The translations under genes were made by a program, and so were the position numbers. This document shows, piece by piece, positions 10,231 to 19,047 of a DNA stretch of 64,000 nt. Within the stretch, counting starts at the first letter, position 1. Each line of letters begins with the position of its first letter. The stretch comes from Komarekiella atlantica HA4396-MV6. Lineage in GTDB: Bacteria; Cyanobacteriota; Cyanobacteriia; Cyanobacteriales; Nostocaceae. The notes under the pieces are model-generated. The model saw nothing but the letters and a program-made list of their open reading frames with translations, was not told the DNA's origin and did no database searches. The stretch covers positions 248,001-312,000 of the forward strand of contig JAHHHK010000001.1 of the NCBI GenBank assembly GCA_019359395.1, in the 5' to 3' direction.

Positions 10231-11663
10231 ATACGATTACGATCGCCTGGATTGCATTACCGTTTTTTTTGGGGTTCAGCATTTATCTGCTTCCCAAACT
10301 TGACAGATATCTTGCACTGTGCATGGCATTCGTTTCGGCTGGATATGCATTACAGCTATTTGTCGAGCCGTCGCTGACACTGAAATTACTGGATAATTTC
10401 GGCGTTATCTTAACAGTTGACCAATTAAGCGGCTACTTTATCTTGACAAATGCCCTGGTAACGGCGGCGGTCATTCTCTATTGTTGGCACAGCGGTAAAA
10501 CAGCTTTTTTTTACGCACAAACCATTATTTTGCATGGCAGCGTCAATGCCGCGTTCGTCTGTGCGGATTTAATCAGTTTATATGTGGCGTTAGAGGTCAG
10601 CGGTATTGCCGCCTTTCTCTTGATTGCCTATCCCCGGACTGACCGCTCTATTTGGGTTGGCTTGCGCTATCTGTTTGTTAGCAACGTGGCAATGCTTTTT
10701 TATCTGGTTGGCGCGGTGCTAGTCTATCAGGCGCATCATTCCTTTAGTTTTGCAGGTCTGCGTGTAGCACCTCCAGAAGCACTTGCCCTGATATTTATGG
10801 GACTCTTGACAAAAGGGGGAATTTTTGTATCAGGATTATGGTTGCCGTTGACCCACTCCGAATCGGAAACGCCAGTGTCGGCCATGCTGTCGGGAGTTGT
10901 GGTCAAAGCTGGTGTTTATCCATTAGTGCGGTGTGCGCTGATGGTGGAAGAGGTTGACCCGATCGTAAGAATCTTTGGAGTTGGGACGGCGCTTTTAGGA
11001 GTTTTCTATGCAGTCTTTGAAAAGGATACTAAGCGGATGCTGGCGTTTCACACGGTTTCGCAGTTAGGCTTTATCCTCGCCGCCCCGTCCGTGGGTGGTT
11101 TTTATGCGCTGACGCATGGACTGGTCAAATCGGCGCTCTTTTTAATAGCGGGTGTTTTACCAAGTCGTAACCTCAAGGAGCTGCAACACCAAGCGATCGC
11201 TACCCCAATCTGGATTGCTTTGGTTATAGCCAGTTTCTCTATCTCTGGCTTTCCCTTGTTATCCGGTTTTGGGGCAAAGGTGTTAACAACAAAGAATCTA
11301 CTGCCTTGGCAAGCGATCGCCATGAATATTGCAGCCCTGGGAACGGCAATATCGTTTGCCAAATTCATATTTCTGCCACGTGGCGGAAAAGCAGATGTAA
11401 AACTCGGTTTCTGGGCAGCAATCATCCTGTTAATTGGTGGGCTGATTTTAGCCAATGTTGCTTATTACGAGGCGTATACCGTTACAAATATCATCAAACC
11501 CCTGGCAACCATCGGCATTGGCTGGTTGGCTTACTTTCTGGTTTTCAAACACTCAGTACTCAAGCTGCCGCGTGTCCTTGAGCAATTTGAGCATCTAATC
11601 GGTGTAATGAGTCTGATTTTACTCCTGCTGTTCTGGAAGGGATTTGCATGGTTGGGCATCTAA
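10227..11663 (+). CDS. mrpD: Mrp antiporter subunit D (NuoN/ND2-like)
   Basis: 478 residues and about 14 hydrophobic segments, of the proton-conducting membrane transporter family shared by complex I NuoL/M/N and MrpA/MrpD. 'LYVALEVSGIAAFLLIAYPR' with its membrane Glu, 'GLLTKGGIFVSGLWLPLTHSE' with the conserved Lys, and 'KRMLAFHTVSQLGFIL' are the expected signatures. It is the only large antiporter-like subunit in this operon. ATG 10227 overlaps the mrpC stop, and its own end overlaps mrpE by 16 bases. Confidence 0.88.
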   Translation: MNTITIAWIALPFFLGFSIYLLPKLDRYLALCMAFVSAGYALQLFVEPSLTLKLLDNFGVILTVDQLSGYFILTNALVTAAVILYCWHSGKTAFFYAQTIILHGSVNAAFVCADLISLYVALEVSGIAAFLLIAYPRTDRSIWVGLRYLFVSNVAMLFYLVGAVLVYQAHHSFSFAGLRVAPPEALALIFMGLLTKGGIFVSGLWLPLTHSESETPVSAMLSGVVVKAGVYPLVRCALMVEEVDPIVRIFGVGTALLGVFYAVFEKDTKRMLAFHTVSQLGFILAAPSVGGFYALTHGLVKSALFLIAGVLPSRNLKELQHQAIATPIWIALVIASFSISGFPLLSGFGAKVLTTKNLLPWQAIAMNIAALGTAISFAKFIFLPRGGKADVKLGFWAAIILLIGGLILANVAYYEAYTVTNIIKPLATIGIGWLAYFLVFKHSVLKLPRVLEQFEHLIGVMSLILLLLFWKGFAWLGI

Positions 11664-12037
11664 ATCTGATATTGCGATTAGTCATCTGGTTTCTGCTCAC
11701 TGCCAATTTCAGTGTGGCAAATATCATCATTGGTGTCAGCATCGCATTTTTATTACCGGGTCGTCCTAAAACCCCGGAAGCATTAAAAGATTGGCTGCGC
11801 GTGCTGGGTGAGGTCATAGTAGCAATTCCGCAGGCGTATATTGAGGCATTTGAAATCATGCTTCGTCCGCATAACCACGAAGAAGTAACAATGGAACGAG
11901 TCAAAGCCCGACGGACACCAGGGCTGATATTCCTAGATATATTCGTGATTACCTTTACGCCAAAGACCATTGTTTTGAAATATCACGAACAAGGTTGGTA
12001 CGAAGTCCACCGGGTGCGACGGAGGAAAAAGACATGA
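11648..12037 (+). CDS. mrpE: Mrp antiporter subunit E
   Basis: 129 residues. The order of two hydrophobic N-terminal segments followed by a cytoplasmic domain ('RRTPGLIFLDIFVITFTPKT', 'WYEVHRVRRRKK') matches MrpE/MnhE, a small subunit needed for assembly and activity of the Mrp Na+/H+ antiporter. It overlaps mrpD by 16 bases and mrpF by 4 bases, so translation is probably coupled. ATG 11648 gives a normal-length protein. Confidence 0.8.
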   Translation: MVGHLNLILRLVIWFLLTANFSVANIIIGVSIAFLLPGRPKTPEALKDWLRVLGEVIVAIPQAYIEAFEIMLRPHNHEEVTMERVKARRTPGLIFLDIFVITFTPKTIVLKYHEQGWYEVHRVRRRKKT

Positions 12038-12291
12038 TTCTGAACTTGGTATTGATTGCCATGATTCTGGCACTGCTCATCCCCATGTATGAAGCATGGC
12101 AGGATGATGATATTTGGCAAAAAATGCTGGCATTTGCCAGTATTGCGACTAAAACTTCACTCATGATCCTGGTCGTATCCGTCTTGCGTGATGATTGGAT
12201 GATTGGTGTTGTCGGGGTAATCATCCTGAGTGTAGGGAATGCTGGATTAATGCTGCTGGCTCATGTACTCAAACGAATGAATCAAGTATGA
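12034..12291 (+). CDS. mrpF: Mrp antiporter subunit F
   Basis: 85 residues with three hydrophobic segments, opening MILNLVLIAMILALLIPMYE. A longer frame starts at 11995, but ATG 12034 overlaps the mrpE stop as ATGA and gives the length expected of MrpF/MnhF, so I choose it. MrpF is a small integral subunit of the Na+/H+ antiporter. The assignment rests mainly on size, hydrophobicity and position between E and G, so a little doubt remains. Confidence 0.75.
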   Translation: MILNLVLIAMILALLIPMYEAWQDDDIWQKMLAFASIATKTSLMILVVSVLRDDWMIGVVGVIILSVGNAGLMLLAHVLKRMNQV

Positions 12292-12566
12292 TTGACTTTT
12301 TCAGTTATGCCTGCATAGGTGTAGGACTCGTCTTCTGGTTTTGGGGAACCTCTCATCTGCTGAGCAAGCGATCGCTATTATTCAAGCTTCATAGTCTTTC
12401 GGTTGCAGATACCCTCGGCTCGATGAGTATTATCATTGGGCTGCTATTAAAGATACCCAGTGAATGGCCGTTGCTCATCCTCGCCATTATCTCCTTGGCA
12501 ATCTGGAATACCATGCTGGGGTATGTGTTGGCTTTCTGTTCCAGTAGCGGGGGTGGCGATGAATGA
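12288..12566 (+). CDS. mrpG: Mrp antiporter subunit G
   Basis: 92 residues with three hydrophobic segments. 'KLHSLSVADTLGSMSIIIGLLL' matches the MrpG/PhaG core, where an RxHxxxxxDTLG-like pattern is usual. It starts at ATG 12288 inside the mrpF stop (ATGA) and overlaps the next gene by 8 bases. Part of the same membrane complex. Confidence 0.82.
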   Translation: MIDFFSYACIGVGLVFWFWGTSHLLSKRSLLFKLHSLSVADTLGSMSIIIGLLLKIPSEWPLLILAIISLAIWNTMLGYVLAFCSSSGGGDE

Positions 12567-13137
12567 TAGTTATGTCTATGTGATCATCGCCCTGCTGCCG
12601 TTGGCTGCGTGTATGGTGGTCTTTCAGGTCAATCCATACCATGCCTTGGTAATTCGCGGCATATTGGGAGCAGTGGCGGCATTAGTATATACAGTTTTGG
12701 GAGCGCCGGATGTTGCTTTGACCGAAGCATTGGTAGGTACTATGCTAGCAATTACTCTATATGCGATCGCAGTGCGCTCATCGCTGGTTATGCGTCTTGG
12801 CTTGCTCAAAGATGAAGATTCTCTACAAGATGACAGCGATCGCCATTTTGAGCAACTGATGGATGACTTACGCACAATTTTTGGCAAACGCCATGTACGT
12901 CTAGAGTTGGTTCCTTACCCGAATACTCAAGCCTTGCAACGGGCGCTGATGGATAAAGAAGTCCATGCAACCTGTGTCAGAACCGAACACGCCGATTCAA
13001 GCCAGGACAAAAACCAGTCCTATCATACCGCCATCAGAGTCAAACGCATTTATGACATTATGCAAACCGAACTTGCATCACCAGCAACAATCCTAACCTA
13101 CGTAAATACACCAGATTTAGGGGAGGAGCATAAATGA
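12559..13137 (+). CDS. DUF4040 subunit (MrpA C-terminal/MbhD-like)
   Basis: 192 residues from ATG 12559. Residues about 1-80 hold three hydrophobic segments with 'RGILGAVAALVYTVLGAPDVALTEA', the DUF4040 signature. In Bacillus-type operons this domain is the C-terminal part of the giant MrpA subunit; in Mbh complexes it is the separate MbhD. Residues 90-192 form a soluble tail that I do not recognise. A longer frame begins at 12460, but 12559 overlaps mrpG by just 8 bases. The NuoL-like N-terminal two thirds of MrpA is absent here, so this is a stand-alone MrpA remnant or MbhD-like subunit. Confidence 0.78.
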   Translation: MNDSYVYVIIALLPLAACMVVFQVNPYHALVIRGILGAVAALVYTVLGAPDVALTEALVGTMLAITLYAIAVRSSLVMRLGLLKDEDSLQDDSDRHFEQLMDDLRTIFGKRHVRLELVPYPNTQALQRALMDKEVHATCVRTEHADSSQDKNQSYHTAIRVKRIYDIMQTELASPATILTYVNTPDLGEEHK

Positions 13138-13796
13138 AATGGGTCTACATTGCAGCAGGGATAGCATTATATATTAAAATGCTCATCTTGCCGAATCCAC
13201 AACTACACTTACCAGATTTCTCTATCGTTGAATCGATTGTCAAAGATGGTGGTATACCCAATGCGGTTACAGTAATCATTCTCAGAAATCGGTTGTATGA
13301 CACTATTTTCGAGGTAGTGGTATTTACAATTGCGATTATGGGTGCTTATTTTCTTTTAGCTAATGAAAGGCCTTCCTGCGCGATCTATAATTTCACAGAT
13401 AAACCATCCATTGTGCTGGCACGCTTGGGAGCGACTATTGCCGCGTTGGTAAGTATCGAACTAGCGATTCGGGGGCATCTGAGTCCAGGCGGTGGTTTTG
13501 CTGCTGGAGTAGCAGGCGGAACTGCGATCGGTCTGATTGCGATTACCTCATCACCGGAGTGGATGCAAGCAGTCTATCAGCGCTGGCACGCCGCTACATG
13601 GGAGAAAGTTTCAGTTCTTGTTTTCATTGTCTTGGCGGTTATAACTCTAGCGGGAGTAGAACTACCACACGGAGAAATGGGCGCACTTGTCAGTGGTGGA
13701 GTTATTCCCTTGCTCAATATCTTGGTTGCAGTCAAAGTCGCATTGGGGTCGTGGGCGGTGATTTTGGTTTTTATTCGTTATCGGGGGTTGTTGTAA
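13134..13796 (+). CDS. mrpB: Mrp antiporter subunit B (MnhB-like)
   Basis: 220 residues. The first 85 residues hold a hydrophobic MrpA/MbhE-like segment; from about residue 100 'RGHLSPGGGFAAGVAGGTAIGLI' gives the MnhB signature (GxLxPGGGFQxG). ATG 13134 overlaps the previous stop as ATGA and follows a strong GGGGAGGAG at about 13121. It closes the operon. The hybrid content (MbhE-like plus MnhB-like) may explain how functions of the missing MrpA are distributed, but that is inference. Confidence 0.82.
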   Translation: MKWVYIAAGIALYIKMLILPNPQLHLPDFSIVESIVKDGGIPNAVTVIILRNRLYDTIFEVVVFTIAIMGAYFLLANERPSCAIYNFTDKPSIVLARLGATIAALVSIELAIRGHLSPGGGFAAGVAGGTAIGLIAITSSPEWMQAVYQRWHAATWEKVSVLVFIVLAVITLAGVELPHGEMGALVSGGVIPLLNILVAVKVALGSWAVILVFIRYRGLL

Positions 13797-13979
13797 GAGA
13801 AAAAATTCTGCGTATCCATCGAGCAACTATTAATTACATAACTGATTGCGAAGTTCTACTTAACTTTTTAGAGCAGATTGCTATAACTCTTATTTAATGA
13901 TCAAAAGCCAAGTTTCACAAAGCTAGAATGACACAAACACTATCTAATTGTTGTACTTATGAGTAGAGAGGTAAATTAG

Positions 13980-14174
13980 GTGAGTCAATCTTCTTTAAAT
14001 CGCAGATTAACCCAGATTTTTGGGATGCTGCTTGGTATTGGGATAGCTGTTTGGGTATTGAGAGGCTTTGGGATTCTCAGTTTTATGCCAGGTGGGATTA
14101 TTTGGCTATTAATATTAGCAGCGATCGCTGTAGGAATTATTAGTTATGCCCAAAGAACATGGTGGCGGTTTTAA
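13980..14174 (+). CDS. Small two-helix membrane protein
   Basis: 64 residues from GTG 13980. Two hydrophobic segments (about 17-30 and 38-55) are separated by a PGG turn, and the C-terminus is basic-aromatic (QRTWWRF). I recognise no family. The stop codon lies inside a TTAACAG repeat array. GAGAGG 10 bases upstream supports the start. Orientation agrees with the genes on both sides, but 183 bases separate it from mrpB. Confidence 0.5.
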   Translation: MSQSSLNRRLTQIFGMLLGIGIAVWVLRGFGILSFMPGGIIWLLILAAIAVGIISYAQRTWWRF

Positions 14175-14205
14175 CAGTTAACAGTTAACAGTTAACAGTT
14201 AACAG
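14171..14205. repeat. TTAACAG heptamer array (5 units)
   Basis: Five perfect TTAACAG heptamers start at the stop codon of the preceding small gene. This is the short tandemly repeated repetitive (STRR) type known from heterocyst-forming cyanobacteria. Confidence 0.9.
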
Positions 14206-14227
14206 TAAATGCAATTCACCAGAGGAA

Positions 14228-14395
14228 ATGAAGATGATACCCTATCTATGTACTGTTTGCGGCTATGTGTATGACCCTGAAGAGGGCGATCCAGATAGCG
14301 ATATAGCACCAGGAACAGCCTTTGAAAGCATACCAGATGATTGGGTATGTCCAGTTTGTGGCGCAGATAAAGAGGAATTTGAACCTAATGAGTGA
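14228..14395 (+). CDS. Rubredoxin
   Basis: A 55-residue frame. It carries two knuckles, [16 protein letters not shown] and [16 protein letters not shown], giving the four Cys that bind one iron. Spacing, acidic character and the aromatic core are standard rubredoxin. AGAGGA sits directly upstream. Unlike the longer cyanobacterial RubA, needed for photosystem I assembly, there is no C-terminal transmembrane anchor, so this is a soluble electron-transfer protein. An NAD(P)/FAD oxidoreductase gene follows 45 bases later; a redox partnership is possible but unproven. Confidence 0.92.
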   Translation: MKMIPYLCTVCGYVYDPEEGDPDSDIAPGTAFESIPDDWVCPVCGADKEEFEPNE

Positions 14396-14440
14396 AGATA
14401 ACAGCTAGCCTAGAAGGTAGGTGCTATAGAAGAGATATTT

Positions 14441-15682
14441 TTGAAATTGTTGCCGTTACAAATTGTAGTTATTGGTGGTGGGGCAGCGGGATTTTTTAGT
14501 GCGATCGCTTGTGCTAAAGTCAATCCTCAAGCCCAAGTTACTTTACTCGAAGCCAGTCGCCAACCACTGGCGAAAGTTCGGATTTCTGGAGGGGGACGCT
14601 GCAATGTCACTCACGCTTGCTTTGAACCAGAAGGGTTGGTGCAAAATTACCCTAGAGGTGGAAAAGCTTTGCGCGGTGCTTTCACTCGCTTTCAAGCTAA
14701 AGATACAATAACTTGGTTTGCTGTCCACGGAGTCCCGCTGAAAACTGAAGCTGATGGTCGGATGTTTCCGATTACAGATAATTCCGAAACGGTTGTCAAC
14801 TGTTTGATGAAAGCTACTATTGCATCTGGGGTTGAACTTCGTAGTGGTACACCCGTGATCTCAGTGAAACGACTCTTGTCTGGGGGGTTTGAAGTTTTCC
14901 TGAAATCAGGACAGACAATCAAATGCGATCGCCTACTTCTTGCCACTGGTAGCAGCCCTATAGGTTATAAAATAGCTAGAGATTTAGGTCATCAAATTGA
15001 GCCGCCAGTCCCTTCTTTATTTACCTTCAACATTGGCGATCAAAAGTTGCGGACGTTGGCTGGAGTTAGTGTTAACTCTGTGCAGTTGCGATTATCTGAT
15101 GGCGGAAATTCCAAATTAGAACAAACAGGGCCATTGCTGATTACCCACTGGGGTTTGAGTGGCCCAGCCGTCCTGAAGCTTTCGGCTTGGGGTGCAAGAA
15201 TTTTACATGACAGTCACTACCAAGCAACATTATTAATCAATTGGCTGCCCTCTTTGTCGCAAGAACAAGCGCGACAACAAATTTTAGCAGTTAAAACTGA
15301 ATGGGCAAAAAAGGCGATCGCATTACATCGCGGTGTTGACCTACCTCACCGTCTCTGGCAATATATCATTGCTCGTGCAGGTATTACTACAGAAGACCGC
15401 TGGGCCGGATTATCTCATAAAACATTAAATCAACTGGTGCTAGAACTCACTCAAGGGCAATACTTAATCAGCGGTAAAGGGGCTTTCAAAGAAGAATTTG
15501 TGACTTGTGGTGGCGTCAATCTTAAAGAAGTTAACTTCAAAACAATGGAAAGTAAGTTAGTTCCTGGTCTTTACTTTGCCGGGGAAATATTAGATATTGA
15601 TGGCGTCACAGGCGGCTTTAACTTCCAAAGTGCTTGGACAACAGCTTATTTAGCTGGTAACGCAATGGGAACTGGGGGATGA
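14441..15682 (+). CDS. NAD(P)/FAD-dependent oxidoreductase, BaiN/HI0933 family
   Basis: 413 residues from TTG 14441. The N-terminal dinucleotide fold VVIGGGAAGFFSAIA binds FAD. 'KVRISGGGRCNVTHA' and the C-terminal 'GLYFAGEILDIDGVTGGFNFQSAW' are diagnostic of the HI0933/YhiN (BaiN-like) flavoprotein family. The substrate of most members is unknown. TTG 14447 or 14450 are alternative starts. The rubredoxin gene lies immediately upstream on the same strand. Length is typical. Confidence 0.9.
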   Translation: MKLLPLQIVVIGGGAAGFFSAIACAKVNPQAQVTLLEASRQPLAKVRISGGGRCNVTHACFEPEGLVQNYPRGGKALRGAFTRFQAKDTITWFAVHGVPLKTEADGRMFPITDNSETVVNCLMKATIASGVELRSGTPVISVKRLLSGGFEVFLKSGQTIKCDRLLLATGSSPIGYKIARDLGHQIEPPVPSLFTFNIGDQKLRTLAGVSVNSVQLRLSDGGNSKLEQTGPLLITHWGLSGPAVLKLSAWGARILHDSHYQATLLINWLPSLSQEQARQQILAVKTEWAKKAIALHRGVDLPHRLWQYIIARAGITTEDRWAGLSHKTLNQLVLELTQGQYLISGKGAFKEEFVTCGGVNLKEVNFKTMESKLVPGLYFAGEILDIDGVTGGFNFQSAWTTAYLAGNAMGTGG

Positions 15683-15737
15683 GGGAGCAGGGCGAGATGA
15701 GAAAGATATAGCGTTTCCTAGTCGGCTGAAGTACAAA

Positions 15738-15777
15738 TTTATCGGTATTTATCGGTATTTATCGGTATTTATCGGTG
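15738..15777. repeat. Four-copy 10-bp tandem repeat
   Basis: Four perfect or near-perfect units of TTTATCGGTA in the gap between the flavoprotein and lpxD. No function can be assigned. Confidence 0.85.
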
Positions 15778-15899
15778 GTTAATTACTTCTTGTTGTACCT
15801 CACTCAAGTGAAAACCGCTATAATTCTTGACTTTTGACTTCTGCTTCCTTATTTTTGCGTCCTTTGCGGTTCGATTATTTAAAATACCACTACCTAATA

Positions 15900-16946
15900 A
15901 TGAAATTTAGCGAAATCCTAAATCAATTCGGCAACGCTGCCACCATTCATAGCCTCACCGCCAACCCAGATCACGACCCAGAAATTACGGGGGTAGCAGC
16001 TCTTGATGAGGCTACTAGCGGTACTCTCAGCTATGTTGAGGGATCTAAATTTGCTTCTTTTGTCGGCAAAACAAACGCTAGTGCTCTAATTTTGCCTCAA
16101 GACGAAAAATTACAGATGCAAGCTCAGGAACGCGGTATCGTCTGGATAGCAACCCCAGATCCGCGACTGTTGTTTGCCAAAGCGATCGCTCTTTTTTACC
16201 AACCATATCGCCCAAAACCAGAAATTCATCCCACTGCTGTGATTGACTCGACAGCAAAAATTGGTAGCGATGTTTACATTGGCCCTCATGTTGTGATTCA
16301 GCCAGGGGTAGAAATTGGTAATGGTGTAATCATTCATCCCAATGTAGTGATTTATCTAGACGCCAAAATAGGCGATCGCACCACCTTACACGCCAACTGT
16401 ACCATCCACGAACGTACCCGCATTGGTGCAGACTGCGTAATTCACAGTGGTGCTGTGATTGGTGCAGAAGGCTTTGGCTTTGTTCCTACTCGCACAGGTT
16501 GGTTCAAGATGGAACAATCTGGCTTTACTGTCCTAGAAGATAACGTAGAAGTGGGAAGCAACAGCGCCATCGACCGCCCAGCCGTTGGCGAAACACGGAT
16601 TGGTCGCAGTACAGTAATTGACAACTTAGTACAAATAGGACACGGTTGCCAAATAGGTTTTGGCTGTGCGATCGCAGGTCAAGCGGCGATGGCGGGAGGC
16701 GCAAAACTAGGAAATCGGGTGATTTTGGCTGGACAAGTCGGAATTTCCAATCAAGTGAAAATGGGCGATGGGGCGATCGCATCCGCCAAAGCTGGAATTC
16801 ATAGTGATGTCGCACCAGGAGAAGTTGTCTCTGGTATGCCAGCAATTTCCCATAAACTTTATCTTAAGGTATGTGCTATTTCTAACCGTCTACCAGATAT
16901 GTATGAATCGCTCAAACAATTGCAACGCCAATTAGGGCAAAAGTGA
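15900..16946 (+). CDS. lpxD: UDP-3-O-acylglucosamine N-acyltransferase LpxD
   Basis: 348 residues from ATG 15900; the open frame extends upstream to 15834 but ATG 15900 gives the family N-terminus (MKFSEILNQFG). LpxD adds the second acyl chain, from acyl-ACP, in lipid A synthesis. An N-terminal uridine-binding domain (1-100) is followed by many left-handed beta-helix hexapeptide repeats ([IV]GxxxxI) and a C-terminal helix. 'IHSGAVIGAEGFGFVPT' contains the catalytic-His region. acpP and fabF, which supply and make the acyl donor, lie 1.4-3.4 kb downstream. Many cyanobacteria keep lpxA/B/C/D; the other lpx genes are not in this window. Confidence 0.9.
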   Translation: MKFSEILNQFGNAATIHSLTANPDHDPEITGVAALDEATSGTLSYVEGSKFASFVGKTNASALILPQDEKLQMQAQERGIVWIATPDPRLLFAKAIALFYQPYRPKPEIHPTAVIDSTAKIGSDVYIGPHVVIQPGVEIGNGVIIHPNVVIYLDAKIGDRTTLHANCTIHERTRIGADCVIHSGAVIGAEGFGFVPTRTGWFKMEQSGFTVLEDNVEVGSNSAIDRPAVGETRIGRSTVIDNLVQIGHGCQIGFGCAIAGQAAMAGGAKLGNRVILAGQVGISNQVKMGDGAIASAKAGIHSDVAPGEVVSGMPAISHKLYLKVCAISNRLPDMYESLKQLQRQLGQK

Positions 16947-16954
16947 GGAGTTAG

Positions 16955-17010
16955 TTAACAGTTAACAGTTAACAGTCAACAGTTAACAGTCAACAGTCAA
17001 CAGTTAAAAG
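16955..17010. repeat. TTAACAG/TCAACAG heptamer array
   Basis: Eight heptamers, alternating TTAACAG and TCAACAG with a final TTAAAAG, between the convergent lpxD and HdrB-like genes. STRR type. Confidence 0.88.
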
Positions 17011-17040
17011 TCTTTTGACCGCGTTGCCCTTGACCCCTAA

Positions 17041-17949
17041 TTAATAAAAGCCTAATTTCTCCAACACTGACCGAGTAGACACAATGTGGCGTGCTAAACC
17101 CAGTTCTTCTGGGCTAACTCCAACTGCTAAAGCAATCAACTGGGGCAAATGTAATACTGGCAAACCTAACTTTTGCCCAATCACCTTTTCCACTTCTGGC
17201 TGACGTGAATCTAAATTCAAGTGACATAGAGGACAGGGAGTGACTATACAGTCAGCACCGGATGCTAGAGCATCTTGAATATGCATCCCCGCCATCTGGA
17301 AAGATTGGGTAGTGGCATAGCTAGAAAGGGGCCAACCACAACATTGTGTACGACCTCGATAATAAATTGGTGTTGCACCTGTTGCCCGAAACACATTTTC
17401 CATAGCTTCGGGTTGGAAAGGATCATCGTAAGGCATGGACTTTTGAGCGCGGAGGAGATAGCAACCATAAAAAGCCGCACATTTTAATCCAGTTAACTTA
17501 CGGGTGACGCGTTTGGTAATTTCCTCCAAACCGTAATCTGTCACCAAGGCATAGAGAAGATGTTTGACTTCTGTACTGCCACGATAAGGTGAACAGCCTT
17601 CTTTATTCAATAAACCATTAACTTGTTGAATGTAGGCAAAGTTGCTTGTTTGGCATTCTTTTAGGCGTTCATTGACATGACCAATTACACCCTGACAAGT
17701 ACTGCAATGGGTAAGTAAAGGTAAATTTAATTCTTCTGCTAAGGCAATATTTCTCGCGTTAACAGTATCTTCTAGCAGTTGAGAATCTTCTTTAAACGTT
17801 CCTGAACCACAACAAGCAGCTTTTTTCAATTCAACCAGTTCGATACCCAGTGCTTGGGTTAAAGCTTGAGTTGACTGGTAAAGCTCTCGACAGGCCCCTT
17901 GGGCAACACACCCTGGGAAGTAAGCGTATTTAAGTGTCTGAGATAGCAT
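17041..17949 (-). CDS. HdrB/CCG-domain iron-sulfur protein
   Basis: 302 residues with two CCG domains: 'ACCGSG' preceded by 'YFPGCVAQG' near the N-terminus, and 'CCGWPL' preceded by 'AAFYGCYLLR' in the second half, plus 'PCPLCHLNLDSR'. These Cys clusters match heterodisulfide reductase subunit B and related succinate dehydrogenase SdhE/glycolate oxidase GlcF subunits, which bind an unusual iron-sulfur centre. In cyanobacteria the orphan gene is usually annotated as a CoB-CoM heterodisulfide reductase subunit B family protein; these organisms lack methanogen cofactors, so the real substrate is different. A role with succinate or fumarate reduction has been suggested for such proteins, but no partner subunit is nearby. 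Confidence 0.82.
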   Translation of the reverse strand: MLSQTLKYAYFPGCVAQGACRELYQSTQALTQALGIELVELKKAACCGSGTFKEDSQLLEDTVNARNIALAEELNLPLLTHCSTCQGVIGHVNERLKECQTSNFAYIQQVNGLLNKEGCSPYRGSTEVKHLLYALVTDYGLEEITKRVTRKLTGLKCAAFYGCYLLRAQKSMPYDDPFQPEAMENVFRATGATPIYYRGRTQCCGWPLSSYATTQSFQMAGMHIQDALASGADCIVTPCPLCHLNLDSRQPEVEKVIGQKLGLPVLHLPQLIALAVGVSPEELGLARHIVSTRSVLEKLGFY

Positions 17950-18338
17950 AAAAGTATATTTGAGTTAGGGCAACTGCCCTACACAATAACTGTTTTAGCA
18001 TCTTTTTTTAGTACTGAAGTTCTAATAACTGCGGGAAACCGCAATTCAGACTGCTCATTACTGTCAAAGCGATGGATTTTAAATAGGACATCGGAAAAAA
18101 ATTAGCAAAAATCGGAAAATAGAATTATTTAGGCAGTGTAGGGAAACGCACAGCATTCCTGACTAATATTATAGAGACATAAACACTCTCCGTTCTTCAA
18201 AGAAACGGGCTGGGTTTTCTGTAGGAAAACTCCTCGGTAGTATGCGGGCGATCGCGCTTTCCGATAAGATGTATATGCTCAAAACAATATCGCCCATAAA
18301 GAGCGTAATTATAGCAACCAGGTAAGGACTTTATATCT
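17950..18338. other. Divergent intergenic region upstream of acpP
   Basis: 389 bases between divergent genes, so promoters of both are expected here. A small hairpin AGGGCA/TGCCCT lies near 17967 and another (CCGTT..AACGG) near 18190. No protein frame is credible. I cannot place -10/-35 boxes with confidence. Confidence 0.5.
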
Positions 18339-18590
18339 ATGAGCCAAGCAGAAATTCTGGAAAGAGTTAAGGAAGTAATCGTCGAGCAACTGGAAGTCAA
18401 GCCTGAGGCTGTTGTTCCAGAAGCTAAATTTACCGATGATTTACACGCAGACTCTCTGGATCTTGTTGAATTAGTAATGGCTTTGGAAGAAGAATTTGAA
18501 CTTGAAATTCCCGATGAAGCTGCCGAAAAGATTTTATCGGTTCAAGACGCAGTGGACTACATCAACAACAAAGTTACCGCATCAGCTTAA
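18339..18590 (+). CDS. acpP: Acyl carrier protein
   Basis: 83 residues. The phosphopantetheine site DSLDLVEL has Ser39 inside the strict '[21 protein letters not shown]' context. It carries growing acyl chains for fatty acid and lipid A synthesis in the cytoplasm. Highly acidic and helical, normal length. fabF follows after a long 457-base gap, keeping the usual acpP-fabF order. Confidence 0.97.
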   Translation: MSQAEILERVKEVIVEQLEVKPEAVVPEAKFTDDLHADSLDLVELVMALEEEFELEIPDEAAEKILSVQDAVDYINNKVTASA

Positions 18591-19047
18591 ACAAGTTTTG
18601 AGTCCCGAATACTGAGAAGCCAACCGCCTAGTTCGGCAAAACGCTACTTAGCTACCCTGCAAAACAGCCGCCCTCTGGGTATTTACAAGTAGGGGCCAAT
18701 GGCAGTTACTACACCTCTCAAAGGCGAGAGCAAAGTACTGCCTCTCCATTAAACTCGGTCTTCAAGTAAAGAAACTCTTTCGGACGCTTATAGAAAGCCA
18801 CTACGTGGATAGGTTCTTAAGGCAGTTCGTTGAAGAACGAATCCTGTAGGCAAAGAGAAGTTTGTAGCAAGATTCCGCAGAGTGCGGCGGCTTCCGAAAA
18901 TCAGAATTTCGGGATCTCCCAACTTCTATTTGCAGCACTGGCTTTTCATACTCGCAAGACCAGCCGACAAAACGCCTCTTTAGGAATCAAAGACTTAGCA
19001 CTATTTGTTTTTCTGACTGCTGCTTTTTCGCCACCTTTAACTGAATC
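18591..19047. other. Unusually long acpP-fabF spacer
   Basis: 457 bases with no credible gene. It contains at least two short perfect hairpins: TTCGTT GAAG AACGAA (18826-18841) and CCGAAA/TTTCGG (about 18895-18915). A frame at 18830-19051 runs over the fabF start and lacks any recognisable protein character. The spacer may hold a fabF promoter or be inserted sequence. Confidence 0.5.
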
